A stretch of DNA of 64,000 bases, from contig JACCET010000002.1 of NCBI GenBank assembly GCA_013416405.1, positions 365,714 through 429,713 on the forward strand, read 5' to 3'. Position 1 is the stretch's first letter. Every line of letters begins with the position of its first letter. The position numbers and the translations under genes are program-made. The notes below the pieces were generated by a model, which saw only the letters and a list, made by a program, of their open reading frames with translations, was not told the origin of the DNA and did not search any database. This DNA comes from Alcaligenaceae bacterium. Lineage in GTDB: Bacteria > Pseudomonadota > Gammaproteobacteria > Burkholderiales > Burkholderiaceae_B. Below, in pieces: positions 11,590-20,150 of the stretch.

Positions 11590-11611
11590 TATTCCCACCC
11601 CGCGCTCGCTT

Positions 11612-12133
11612 ATGCCGCCCATGGATCCCTCCGTTAAAAACGACATTGCTCCCCAGCCTACACCGTCCTGGGTATTTAAGTCTGTGCCCAGAATCATTGC
11701 CTTTGGTCTGGGCAGCGGTCTGATTCGACCCGCTCCCGGTACCTGGGGAACCTTGCTGGGTTGGCTGCTGTGGGTGCTGGCGGTGGGGCGCTTGTCTGAT
11801 GCGACGATTGCCGCGGTGATCCTGGCGGGTTTTGTGCTGGGTTGCTGGGCTTGCCAGCGCACCGGCACCGAGATGGGGCGGCCTGATCACGGCGGCATGG
11901 TTTGGGACGAAATAATAGCCTTTTGGCTGGTATTGTGGCTAACACCTGCAGGTTGGGGCGCACAGCTGCTGGCCTTTGTCATCTTCCGCTTGTTCGACAT
12001 CATCAAGCCGCCACCCATACATTTTTTCGATAATCGACTCAAGAACGGTTTCGGCGTCATGTGGGACGATATCCTGGCGGCGGCATATAGCTTGCTGCTG
12101 ATAGCCGTTCTGGTCAGACTCGAGGTGCTTTAG
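11612..12133 (+). CDS. pgpA: Phosphatidylglycerophosphatase A
   Basis: Removes phosphate from phosphatidylglycerophosphate to give phosphatidylglycerol in the inner membrane. The family signature RPAPGTWGTLLGWLLW is at about residues 43-58, the catalytic acidic segment DHGGMVWDEIIAFWLVL around 90-106, and FRLFDIIKPPPI is the conserved third motif. About four hydrophobic segments. ATG 11612 or ATG 11621 are both possible starts; an ORF beginning inside thiL at 11525 was rejected because the extra residues are unlike the family. Ends one base before the cinA-like gene. Confidence 0.95.
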   Translation: MPPMDPSVKNDIAPQPTPSWVFKSVPRIIAFGLGSGLIRPAPGTWGTLLGWLLWVLAVGRLSDATIAAVILAGFVLGCWACQRTGTEMGRPDHGGMVWDEIIAFWLVLWLTPAGWGAQLLAFVIFRLFDIIKPPPIHFFDNRLKNGFGVMWDDILAAAYSLLLIAVLVRLEVL

Positions 12134-12134
12134 C

Positions 12135-12641
12135 ATGAACCATGATGCAATAGCAGTACATGCGCCTAACCTGGGGCGTCTGTTGATTGAACGCGGCTGG
12201 ATGTTCGCTTGTGCCGAATCCTGCACCGGCGGGCTGCTGTCGGCGGCCATGACAGATACGCCCGGGTCCAGCGGCTGGTTCGATCGCGGCTTTGTGACCT
12301 ACAGCAACCAGGCCAAAATCGAGCAGTTGGGCGTCAGCGTCGATACGCTGGAACGTTTTGGGGCGGTAAGCGAGGAAACGGCGATGGAAATGGCAGCCGG
12401 CGTTCTGGCCGCTACCCGCTTGGCTCAGTTGGCCATCTCCACCACGGGCATAGCCGGGCCAGGCGGAGGTACGCCGGGCAAGCCGGTAGGCATGGTGTGC
12501 TTTGGCTTTGCTCAGCGTGCGGGTCAGGGCGTGGTCACGCGCGCCGTGACCAAGGTATTCGAAGGAGATCGCACGCAAGTTCGCAATGCTTCAGTTGAAT
12601 TTGCCCTGAAGACCGCCCTGGAAATCATCTCGCCGCGTTAA
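12135..12641 (+). CDS. CinA C-terminal-domain protein, nicotinamide-nucleotide amidase (PncC-like)
   Basis: 168 aa, a stand-alone CinA C-terminal domain. PncC enzymes deamidate nicotinamide mononucleotide to nicotinate mononucleotide, salvaging NAD breakdown products. Motifs: [22 protein letters not shown] with the catalytic Ser-containing [13 protein letters not shown], and [15 protein letters not shown]. The N-terminal molybdopterin-binding domain of full CinA is missing, as is normal for the short YgaD/PncC form. Follows pgpA with one base between stop and start, and its 3' end overlaps convergent pyrF by 17 bases. Confidence 0.92.
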   Translation: MNHDAIAVHAPNLGRLLIERGWMFACAESCTGGLLSAAMTDTPGSSGWFDRGFVTYSNQAKIEQLGVSVDTLERFGAVSEETAMEMAAGVLAATRLAQLAISTTGIAGPGGGTPGKPVGMVCFGFAQRAGQGVVTRAVTKVFEGDRTQVRNASVEFALKTALEIISPR

Positions 12642-13440
12642 TGGCATCGCGCGTGGCGCGCGCCGCCTGGGCAGCCGCCTCGCGCCAGTTGTCGCCGCCA
12701 CTGGCATACAGAATGGCGCGCGACGAATTGATCATCATGCCTGTCCCCTGACTATTGCAGCCCGCCTTGACGGTGGCAGGGATATCACCGCCTTGCGCGC
12801 CTATGCCGGGAATCAGCAGTGGCATATCGCCAACGCGTGCGCGTACCTTGGCAATTTCCTCGGGGAAGGTGGCGCCCACCACCAGAGCACACTGTCCGCT
12901 GGTATTCCACTTTTCGGCCGCCAGCGAGGCAACGTGCAGATACAGCGGGGTGCCGTCAGCCGACTCGATGAACTGCAGGTCGGAGCCGCCCTGGTTCGAG
13001 GTGCGGCACAAGATAATGACGCCTTTGCTTTTCCATGAAAGATATGGCTCCAGCGTATCAAATCCCATATAAGGATTGACGGTGACGGCGTCGGCCTGAT
13101 AGCGCTCGAATGCCTCACGGGCATATTGCTCGGCGGTCGAACCTATATCGCCGCGCTTGGCGTCCAGGACGATGGGCAAGTCAGGATAGTGTTCCAGGAT
13201 ATGGAGGCAAAGCGCTTCCAACTGATCCTCGGCACGCTGCGCCGAAAAGTAGGCGATCTGCGGCTTGATGGCGCAGGCGTAGGGCGCTGTTACGTCGATA
13301 ATGGCGCGGCAAAACTCAAAAATGGCGTCTGAACGTCCTTGCAGTTCGGCGGGGAAGCGTTGCGGATCGGGATCCAGGCCCACGGTGAGCATAGAGTTGG
13401 AAGTAGCCCAGGCTTGCTGCAGTTTTTGAGTGAAGATCAT
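12625..13440 (-). CDS. pyrF: Orotidine 5'-phosphate decarboxylase (long, type 2 form)
   Basis: Last step of UMP synthesis, decarboxylating OMP to UMP. The 271-residue length and segments [38 protein letters not shown] (active-site Lys/Asp), [14 protein letters not shown] and [11 protein letters not shown] identify the type 2 PyrF common in betaproteobacteria. Begins at ATG 13440; a 46-base gap separates it from dgkA upstream. Converges with the cinA-like gene, overlapping by 17 bases. Confidence 0.96.
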   Translation of the reverse strand: MIFTQKLQQAWATSNSMLTVGLDPDPQRFPAELQGRSDAIFEFCRAIIDVTAPYACAIKPQIAYFSAQRAEDQLEALCLHILEHYPDLPIVLDAKRGDIGSTAEQYAREAFERYQADAVTVNPYMGFDTLEPYLSWKSKGVIILCRTSNQGGSDLQFIESADGTPLYLHVASLAAEKWNTSGQCALVVGATFPEEIAKVRARVGDMPLLIPGIGAQGGDIPATVKAGCNSQGTGMMINSSRAILYASGGDNWREAAAQAARATRDAINAAR

Positions 13441-13486
13441 CTTTGCTCGGTAAAGGGGTACGTGTCGGCTGCGCCGGACGTGATGG

Positions 13487-13873
13487 TCATGAAAAATGTG
13501 AAGCGATAACGCTCAGCCAGATTACGGTACCAAAGAGTATGGATAACATGACGGCTGCGCTGCCCAGATCTTTGGCTCGGCCGATCAAGGGATGATCTTC
13601 CAGGGTAATGGTATCGGCCAGCGCTTCCAGGCCCGAATTCAGCAACTCGACGATCAGCACGAAAACCAGTGTGCCCAGCAGCATCAGAACCTCGCCCAGG
13701 CTGCGGCCCAGCCAAATGGCAACGGGCGCCAGTACAGCCACCAGCATCAGCTCCTGGCGGAAAGCCGCTTCATGCCGAAAAGCAGCGCCCAAGCCCTGTG
13801 CCGAATAGCGCAATGCGTTAAACAGACGGCCAAAGCCGCCTTTGCTTTTGTAGGGAGAATCATGCGAAGTCAT
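13487..13873 (-). CDS. dgkA: Diacylglycerol kinase
   Basis: Small inner-membrane enzyme that rephosphorylates diacylglycerol released by lipid-modifying reactions. 128 aa with three membrane helices (about 42-60, 63-83, 104-122). The catalytic and metal-binding region [30 protein letters not shown] is intact, with the conserved Glu, Asp and GRAKD motif. ATG 13873 ([13 protein letters not shown]) has AGGA upstream; an ATG six codons earlier is possible. Probably in an operon with pyrF. Confidence 0.94.
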   Translation of the reverse strand: MTSHDSPYKSKGGFGRLFNALRYSAQGLGAAFRHEAAFRQELMLVAVLAPVAIWLGRSLGEVLMLLGTLVFVLIVELLNSGLEALADTITLEDHPLIGRAKDLGSAAVMLSILFGTVIWLSVIASHFS

Positions 13874-13952
13874 GCGTGTCCTGGCGGGCAAGTGGATGCC
13901 TATTATAGGATTCCTTTTTGACAGCCGGATTTGGTGCGGAAGGCGGATAATA

Positions 13953-13979
13953 AAAAACCCCCGACAAGTCGGAGGTTTT
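13953..13979 (-). terminator. Terminator after groEL
   Basis: Hairpin with CCTCCGAC/GTCGGGGG arms and a TT loop, followed on the minus strand by six T residues. The plus-strand side also has a short T run, so it may work in both directions. Confidence 0.88.
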
Positions 13980-14037
13980 GGTGTGCAGCAATCCGGGCGG
14001 CGCGTCCACCCGGATTCTGGACTGGCAGCAAATGGGC

Positions 14038-15714
<1,677 letters not shown>

Positions 15715-16002
15715 TTACAGAACCACGGCGAGGATTTCTTCCTCGCGGATGACGAGAACTTCTTCGCCATCAACCTTGACCGTTTGACCGGCATACTTGC
15801 CGAACAGAACCTTGTCGCCCACTTTCAGGTCAACAGGTTGAACCTTGCCGTCGTCAGACCGTTTGCCGGGACCAACAGCAATGACTTCACCCTGGTCGGG
15901 CTTTTCAGTCGCACTTTCAGGGATAACAATACCCGAGGCTGTAGTGCGCTCGTTGTCCAGACGCTTGATGATCACGCGATCATGCAAAGGACGCAGTGCC
16001 AT
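15715..16002 (-). CDS. groES: 10 kDa co-chaperonin GroES
   Basis: Heptameric lid of the GroEL cage. 95 aa from ATG 16002 ([21 protein letters not shown]), preceded by the strong ribosome site GGAGTTCCTCC; an upstream in-frame start at 16020 would include the ribosome site as codons and was rejected. The mobile loop ([23 protein letters not shown]) is recognisable. First gene of the operon under promoter and CIRCE control just upstream. Confidence 0.98.
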   Translation of the reverse strand: MALRPLHDRVIIKRLDNERTTASGIVIPESATEKPDQGEVIAVGPGKRSDDGKVQPVDLKVGDKVLFGKYAGQTVKVDGEEVLVIREEEILAVVL

Positions 16003-16059
16003 GGAGGAACTCCTGTTCAAAATTTAAGGTTAACAATAAAAAAAGCGTAGGGGATGATG

Positions 16060-16086
16060 TTAGCACTCAACCCCCTCGAGTGCTAA
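16060..16086. promoter_or_regulatory. CIRCE element (HrcA operator) of groESL
   Basis: Exact consensus: TTAGCACTC (16060-16068), 9-base spacer, GAGTGCTAA (16078-16086). HrcA represses groESL at this site at normal temperature. It begins right at the -10 box and extends downstream of it, as expected for repression of initiation. The hrcA gene is not in the window. Confidence 0.97.
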
Positions 16087-16113
16087 TTATAGGGATGAAG
16101 TGTGAATCTTCAA
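16086..16113 (-). promoter_or_regulatory. groESL promoter
   Basis: On the minus strand TTGAAG (16108-16113), 16-base spacer and TATAAT (16086-16091). The wider context CTTGAA ... CCCTATAAT also resembles a sigma-32 promoter, so both vegetative and heat-shock polymerase might use it. Confidence 0.8.
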
Positions 16114-16202
16114 GAGGGGGATGGGGCTTGTTACAAATTTTGGTACCGTTTGCAGATGTTCAAATGCAGTCGCAAATCTTGATAATCTACAGCACGCTCT
16201 CG

Positions 16203-16613
16203 TCAGGTATGGCACGACTGATCGCCAAGGGCCTGCAGAATTCCGCATGAGGCCGCTGGCGCCGCGCTTGCGCATTTCTGGCGTAAAGTCACCAGATGCC
16301 GCTTTAATTGCATCAATTCTTCCATGCGCCTTTCCACGGCCTGAATGTGGTCGTCCAGCAGGGCATTGACGTCGCCGCAATCCTCGTGGGGCGCGTCCCG
16401 GAACTGAAGCAAGGTCCGTACTTCCTCCAACGCCATGTCCAGGGTACGGCAATGCCGGATGAACCGCAGGCGCTCGATGTGTTCCTGGTCATACAGACGG
16501 TAATTGCCCGCGCTGCGAACGGGCTGGGGCAGCACCCCTTCCTTTTCGTAATAGCGAATGGTCTCCACCGTGGATTCCGTCAGTCTGGCAAGCTCGCCGA
16601 TCTTGATGTTCAT
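16203..16613 (-). CDS. MerR-family regulator, Cd(II)/Pb(II)-responsive type (CadR/PbrR-like)
   Basis: 136 aa from ATG 16613 with GAGGA upstream; the GTG at 16625 would include that ribosome site. The N-terminal MerR helix-turn-helix (MNIKIGELARLTESTVETIRYYEKEG) leads to a dimerisation helix and a metal site with three cysteines: HEDCGDVN (about 79), RQKC (about 114) and ASCGIL (about 123), the spacing of CadR/PbrR proteins. These activate metal-efflux promoters by twisting DNA. No P-type ATPase or efflux gene is beside it, so its target is elsewhere or it only controls itself. Confidence 0.9.
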   Translation of the reverse strand: MNIKIGELARLTESTVETIRYYEKEGVLPQPVRSAGNYRLYDQEHIERLRFIRHCRTLDMALEEVRTLLQFRDAPHEDCGDVNALLDDHIQAVERRMEELMQLKRHLVTLRQKCASAAPAASCGILQALGDQSCHT

Positions 16614-16632
16614 GAGTGTCCTCACTGATTAA

Positions 16633-16653
16633 ACACTGTAGTTACTATAGTGT
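16633..16653. promoter_or_regulatory. MerR-type operator dyad upstream of the CadR/PbrR-like gene
   Basis: 21-base near-perfect dyad with outer arms ACACT/AGTGT and inner TAG/CTA, centred at 16643, 20 bases before the start codon at 16613. Form and position match operators of CadR/PbrR regulators. Confidence 0.8.
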
Positions 16654-16740
16654 TTTGGGGCAAAATATGCAAGACCGCGGCAAGCAGCGCAGCGGGGCAA
16701 ACAAGTGATCACCGGTGTCCGGCATTGACAAATTCCAGAA

Positions 16741-16776
16741 ATAAATATATCGTACGATCTATCTTTAGATATAAAC
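16741..16776. promoter_or_regulatory. AT-rich palindromes upstream of the PadR-type gene, candidate autoregulatory operator
   Basis: A perfect palindrome ATCGTACGAT (16749-16758) is followed by TATCT-TT-AGATA (16760-16771). Paired TATA-flanked palindromes are plausible operators for PadR/YqjI-type repressors. Function is inferred from position only. Confidence 0.5.
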
Positions 16777-16848
16777 GTGTGTTGGCCTTCATGGCTGTCT
16801 TTTCTTATTCCGATTTCGAGGTCCATCTTGAATAGTTCCGGGGCAGGC

Positions 16849-17385
16849 ATGGTGCGCCGCCGTGGTGATCGCTTGACCAGCGGGCGCAAGTTCAATGCCC
16901 AAGAGCTGCAGTTGATGCTGCTTTACTTATTGAGCACTGCGCCTGCGCATGGTTACGAGCTGGCCAAACGCCTGAGTGATATGTCGCATGGCTATTACAG
17001 CCCCAGCGCTGGGGTCTTGTACCCGGCGCTTGGCCAACTGGAGCCCTTGGGTTTTGCGCAGGTAGAACTTAAGGGCAAGCGCAAGAACTATCAGATTACG
17101 CCCGCAGGGCGGGAATATGTACAGTCGAGCACCGAAGGTGTGCAGCACTTGCTTGCCATCCTGCAGCATGCTGGAAAAAAGATGCTGTGGATAAGTCAGA
17201 ACGAGGAAAGCGAGGCCGCGGCGGCAGAGGCCACCGGCTGGCTGCCGGAATTCGTGCAGGCGCGCAAGTCGTTCAAAGCGGCATTGTTGATGCAAAGCCA
17301 GGCAGGCCATGACGAGCAACGCCGCATTATTGCCGTATTGCAGCGTGCAAGGCTAGAGATCCTGCAAACGCCTGGCACGAAATAA
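16849..17385 (+). CDS. PadR-family regulator, YqjI-like
   Basis: The winged helix covers about residues 15-100: ELQLMLLYLLSTAPAHGYELAKRLSDMSHGYYSPSAGVLYPAL (the HGYEL and SPSAGVLYPAL boxes are PadR hallmarks), followed by a helical dimerisation arm. Together with the next gene it matches E. coli yqjI-yqjH, where YqjI represses the ferric reductase gene and senses nickel. Here the Cys/His-rich N-terminal metal extension of YqjI is absent; only a short Arg-rich lead remains. Start uncertain: ATG 16849 is used, but TTG 16828 has a better GAGG ribosome site 7 bases upstream. Starts 29 bases before the next gene's ATG when it stops. Confidence 0.88.
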   Translation: MVRRRGDRLTSGRKFNAQELQLMLLYLLSTAPAHGYELAKRLSDMSHGYYSPSAGVLYPALGQLEPLGFAQVELKGKRKNYQITPAGREYVQSSTEGVQHLLAILQHAGKKMLWISQNEESEAAAAEATGWLPEFVQARKSFKAALLMQSQAGHDEQRRIIAVLQRARLEILQTPGTK

Positions 17386-17414
17386 AGCGGCCACAGAAAC
17401 CAAAGGGAAGCATA

Positions 17415-18227
17415 ATGAACACAGCTAGTTTGAAGGTGGAAAAGTTGCAGCACCCCATCAAAGTACGCACGCTGCAGGTAAAGCGGGTCACGCAGTTGAG
17501 TCCTTCAATGCGGCGTATCACCTTAACGGGTGGGGATCTGGCCGGGTTTCTCTCGGCCTCGTTTGATGACCACGTCAAGCTGATGGTGCCCGATGTACTG
17601 GCAACAAAGCCCAATGTGCCTGTGGTGGGACCTACCGGCTTGATCTTTGCCCAGGATCAGCCCAAGCCGGCCATGCGCGACTACACGCCGCGCCGCTATG
17701 ATCCCGCCGCCAGCGAGCTGGATATCGATTTTGTATTGCACCATGCGGGGCCTGCAACCGAATGGGCCAAATATGCCGAGCCAGGCCATTTTGTGGGAAT
17801 TGCCGGACCGCGCGGTTCGTTTCTGGTTCCGACGGCTTACGATTGGCATCTGCTGATAGGCGACGAGACCGCCATACCGGCCATTGGGCGGCGATTGGAA
17901 GAGCTGCCCGCCGCGGCCAAGGCTATTGTGATCATCAAGACCGAAACAGACGCTGGCAGGCTTGAGTTTTCCAGTCGATGCCAGCTTGATATCCAGTGGG
18001 TGAGCGAGACCGACTCCACCGGCGCAGCCATGGGTGCCTTCGAGTCTGCCATGCGCAACATGACCCTGCCGTCAGGCGAGGGCTATGCCTGGGCGGCAGG
18101 GGAATACAGCGAAATCAAGGCCGTCCGCCAGTATTTGGTGGAGGGCCTGGGCCTGGATAAAGATCGTATCCGTGCGGCCAGCTATTGGCGCAAAGCGGCG
18201 GCCAGCACACACGAGCGTTTTGAATAG
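17415..18227 (+). CDS. Siderophore-interacting FAD-binding protein (ferric-siderophore reductase, YqjH/ViuB family)
   Basis: Cytoplasmic NAD(P)H-dependent flavoprotein that releases iron from imported ferric siderophores by reduction. 270 aa. The FAD-binding beta-barrel (about 15-130) holds the RDYTPRRYD motif, with HHAGPATEWA and PGHFVGIAGPRGSF next; the C-terminal NAD(P)H part contains LIGDETAIPAIGRRLEELP and YAWAAGEYSEIKAVRQYL, ending YWRKAAASTHERF, all typical. Located 29 bases after the PadR-type regulator, so co-transcribed and probably repressed by it. Fits the iron-uptake genes a few kilobases on. Confidence 0.93.
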   Translation: MNTASLKVEKLQHPIKVRTLQVKRVTQLSPSMRRITLTGGDLAGFLSASFDDHVKLMVPDVLATKPNVPVVGPTGLIFAQDQPKPAMRDYTPRRYDPAASELDIDFVLHHAGPATEWAKYAEPGHFVGIAGPRGSFLVPTAYDWHLLIGDETAIPAIGRRLEELPAAAKAIVIIKTETDAGRLEFSSRCQLDIQWVSETDSTGAAMGAFESAMRNMTLPSGEGYAWAAGEYSEIKAVRQYLVEGLGLDKDRIRAASYWRKAAASTHERFE

Positions 18228-18255
18228 GCGGCCCAAATTACCACCTTCACTGGCC

Positions 18256-19368
18256 TCAAAAATCAGACCCGGGGTGCTGCGACGCTGCAGCCCAAATAAC
18301 GGCTTTATCGATATCGGCCAGTGATCGGCACCCGCACTGCATCATGGCCATTTCAAATTCTGTGCGAAGAATGTGCAGGATGTGGGCCACGCCGGATGGC
18401 CCGTTGACCGCAAGGCCATGAATGATGGGGCGGCCCAGCAGCACGGCCCGGGCGCCCAGCGCCAGTGCTTTCAAGACATCGGTTCCGCGCCTGATGCCGC
18501 CGTCCAGCAAGACCGGGATGTCGCCGGTGATATCGGTAATGGTCGGCAGCACATCGATGGTTGCCGGTGTGGTGTCCAGGACCCGCCCTCCGTGGTTGGA
18601 AACTATGATGCCGGCGGCACCGGCCTGAATGGCGCGTCGGGCATCGTGCGGCGACATAATGCCCTTGATCAGAACGGGTAGCCGTGTTTGTGCAACGGCC
18701 CACTCTATATCGCGCCAGTCGTGCAGCGCGGCCAGGGCCGAGCTTTGAAACAGGGATGCGCCCGCGGGAACCGACAGACCTTGTGCAGGCAGTGCGCGGC
18801 CATTCAGGTTGACCGCCGAAATATGACTGGGCAGCACGAAACCTGCCCGCTGCTCGGCGTTGCGGCAGCCATTTAGCGCCGCGTCCACGGTGATGACCAA
18901 GGCCCGGTAGCCGGCGTCTTCGGCGCGCCGTATCAGGCCGAGGCTGTCGGGTCTGTTGCCTTGCAGGTAAAGCTGGAACCAGAGTGGTGTTGATGATGTC
19001 CGCGCAATGTCTTCCAGCGAAATGCTGGATAGCGTACTGACGACCATGGCCGCGCGCATGGCCGAGGCGGCCAGAACGCTGGCCTGTTCGCCATCGGGGT
19101 GGGCCAGCTTCTGATAGGCGACGGGGGCAATCAGTATGGGGTAATCCAGCTTCGTGCCAAGTAGATCAAGCGCGGTGTTGCCGCCTTGCATGGTGCATAG
19201 ATGACGGGGTGACAGCTGGATGTCGGCAAAGGCTTGCTGGTTACGTGCAAACGTATGCTGATCTGCTGCGCCGCTCTGAATATATGCCCATGTCTGCGGC
19301 GTCAGGGCCTGCTTGGCCAGGCTCTCGTAATCGGCAAGGCAGGTGGGGGTGGGGGTGTCCTGGGTCAT
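18256..19368 (-). CDS. FMN-dependent alpha-hydroxy-acid oxidising protein
   Basis: 370 aa TIM-barrel flavoenzyme of the lactate/glycolate/mandelate oxidase family. Visible are APVAYQKLAHPDGE, the LYLQGN substrate segment, LIKGIMSPHDARRAIQAGA with the flavin Lys, IVSNHGGRVLD containing the catalytic His, and the FMN phosphate site LDGGIRRGTDVLKALALGARAVLLGRP. It lacks membrane segments, so closer to soluble oxidases than to LldD. The exact 2-hydroxy acid is unknown. Its start is 18 bases after the stop of the PiuC-like gene on the same strand, so the two may be co-transcribed. Confidence 0.9.
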   Translation of the reverse strand: MTQDTPTPTCLADYESLAKQALTPQTWAYIQSGAADQHTFARNQQAFADIQLSPRHLCTMQGGNTALDLLGTKLDYPILIAPVAYQKLAHPDGEQASVLAASAMRAAMVVSTLSSISLEDIARTSSTPLWFQLYLQGNRPDSLGLIRRAEDAGYRALVITVDAALNGCRNAEQRAGFVLPSHISAVNLNGRALPAQGLSVPAGASLFQSSALAALHDWRDIEWAVAQTRLPVLIKGIMSPHDARRAIQAGAAGIIVSNHGGRVLDTTPATIDVLPTITDITGDIPVLLDGGIRRGTDVLKALALGARAVLLGRPIIHGLAVNGPSGVAHILHILRTEFEMAMMQCGCRSLADIDKAVIWAAASQHPGSDF

Positions 19369-19386
19369 GGCATATGATGTCGTCGT

Positions 19387-20067
19387 TCAGGTGTTCGCCC
19401 AGCGGCGTACCAGGTTGTGATACACGCCAGACAGGCGGATGATCTCGCCGGCGTCGGCGCTGCTGGCTGTCAGTGCCTGGATGGAGCCGTCCAGCTCGTA
19501 TAGCAAGGCTCTTTGGCCGTCGTCCCTGATCATACTTTGCACCCAGAAGAAGGCTGCGTAGCGCACACCTTGGGTAACGGGGTTGACCCGATGCAGGCTG
19601 GTGCCTGGATAAATGACAATATGACCGGCGGGCAGCTTGACCGATTGCTGGCCATAGGTGTCGTTGATGACCAGCTCGCCGCCTTCGTAATCTTCGGGTG
19701 CGGATAGAAACAAGGTGGCCGAAATATCGGTACGCAGGTATTCCTGTGTGGTGGTAATGGTTCGGATGGCGTTGTCGATATGGTCGCCATAGGTTTCGTT
19801 TTGGGCATAGCGATTCAACATGGGCGGCAGTATGCGCAAGGGCAGGGTTGCCGATATGAACGTGGGGTGTTGTGACAGCTGCGCCAGAATAAGGTCGCCA
19901 ACTTGCTGGGCCAGAGGATCGGCGGTGTCCAGTTGAGCATTTCGCTTTTGCAATACGGCCAGGTGTCCCGCTGTTCCTTTTCCGTCTTTCCAGTCTGCCT
20001 GTTCAAGGCGTTTAACGATCTGTCTGGTCGCTTCTGTCGAGAGGATGTCTGGAATGCTCAGCAACAT
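19387..20067 (-). CDS. Fe(II)/2-oxoglutarate-dependent hydroxylase, PKHD type (PiuC/YbiX)
   Basis: 226 aa from ATG 20067 (MLLSIPDIL), the usual PiuC length; the frame continues to 20103 without family support. The iron triad is GDHID (His96, Asp98) and LHRVNPV (His159), and the 2-oxoglutarate Arg lies in GVRYAAFFWVQS. PiuC-type proteins are genetically tied to catecholate siderophore receptors and affect uptake of siderophore-like drugs, but the substrate is unsettled. It lies directly after the TonB-dependent receptor gene, as in Pseudomonas piuA-piuC, though a terminator stands between. Confidence 0.93.
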   Translation of the reverse strand: MLLSIPDILSTEATRQIVKRLEQADWKDGKGTAGHLAVLQKRNAQLDTADPLAQQVGDLILAQLSQHPTFISATLPLRILPPMLNRYAQNETYGDHIDNAIRTITTTQEYLRTDISATLFLSAPEDYEGGELVINDTYGQQSVKLPAGHIVIYPGTSLHRVNPVTQGVRYAAFFWVQSMIRDDGQRALLYELDGSIQALTASSADAGEIIRLSGVYHNLVRRWANT

Positions 20068-20101
20068 ATGCGTGCCGCTCCTTGTTGAGGCCTGATTATG
20101 C

Positions 20102-20129
20102 AAAAAAAAGCGAGCGGATCACCGCTCGC
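20102..20129 (-). terminator. Terminator after the TonB-dependent receptor
   Basis: Perfect 8-bp stem (GCGAGCGG with CCGCTCGC) and 4-base loop, followed on the minus strand by eight T residues, 22 bases past the receptor stop at 20151. Confidence 0.92.
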
Positions 20130-20150
20130 CGCTACGCTTATTATCGCGTA

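Noticed and set aside
18256..19368. LldD L-lactate dehydrogenase call for the 2-hydroxy-acid oxidase
   Set aside because: No membrane-binding segment and no lldP/lldR neighbours; the family name is kept general.
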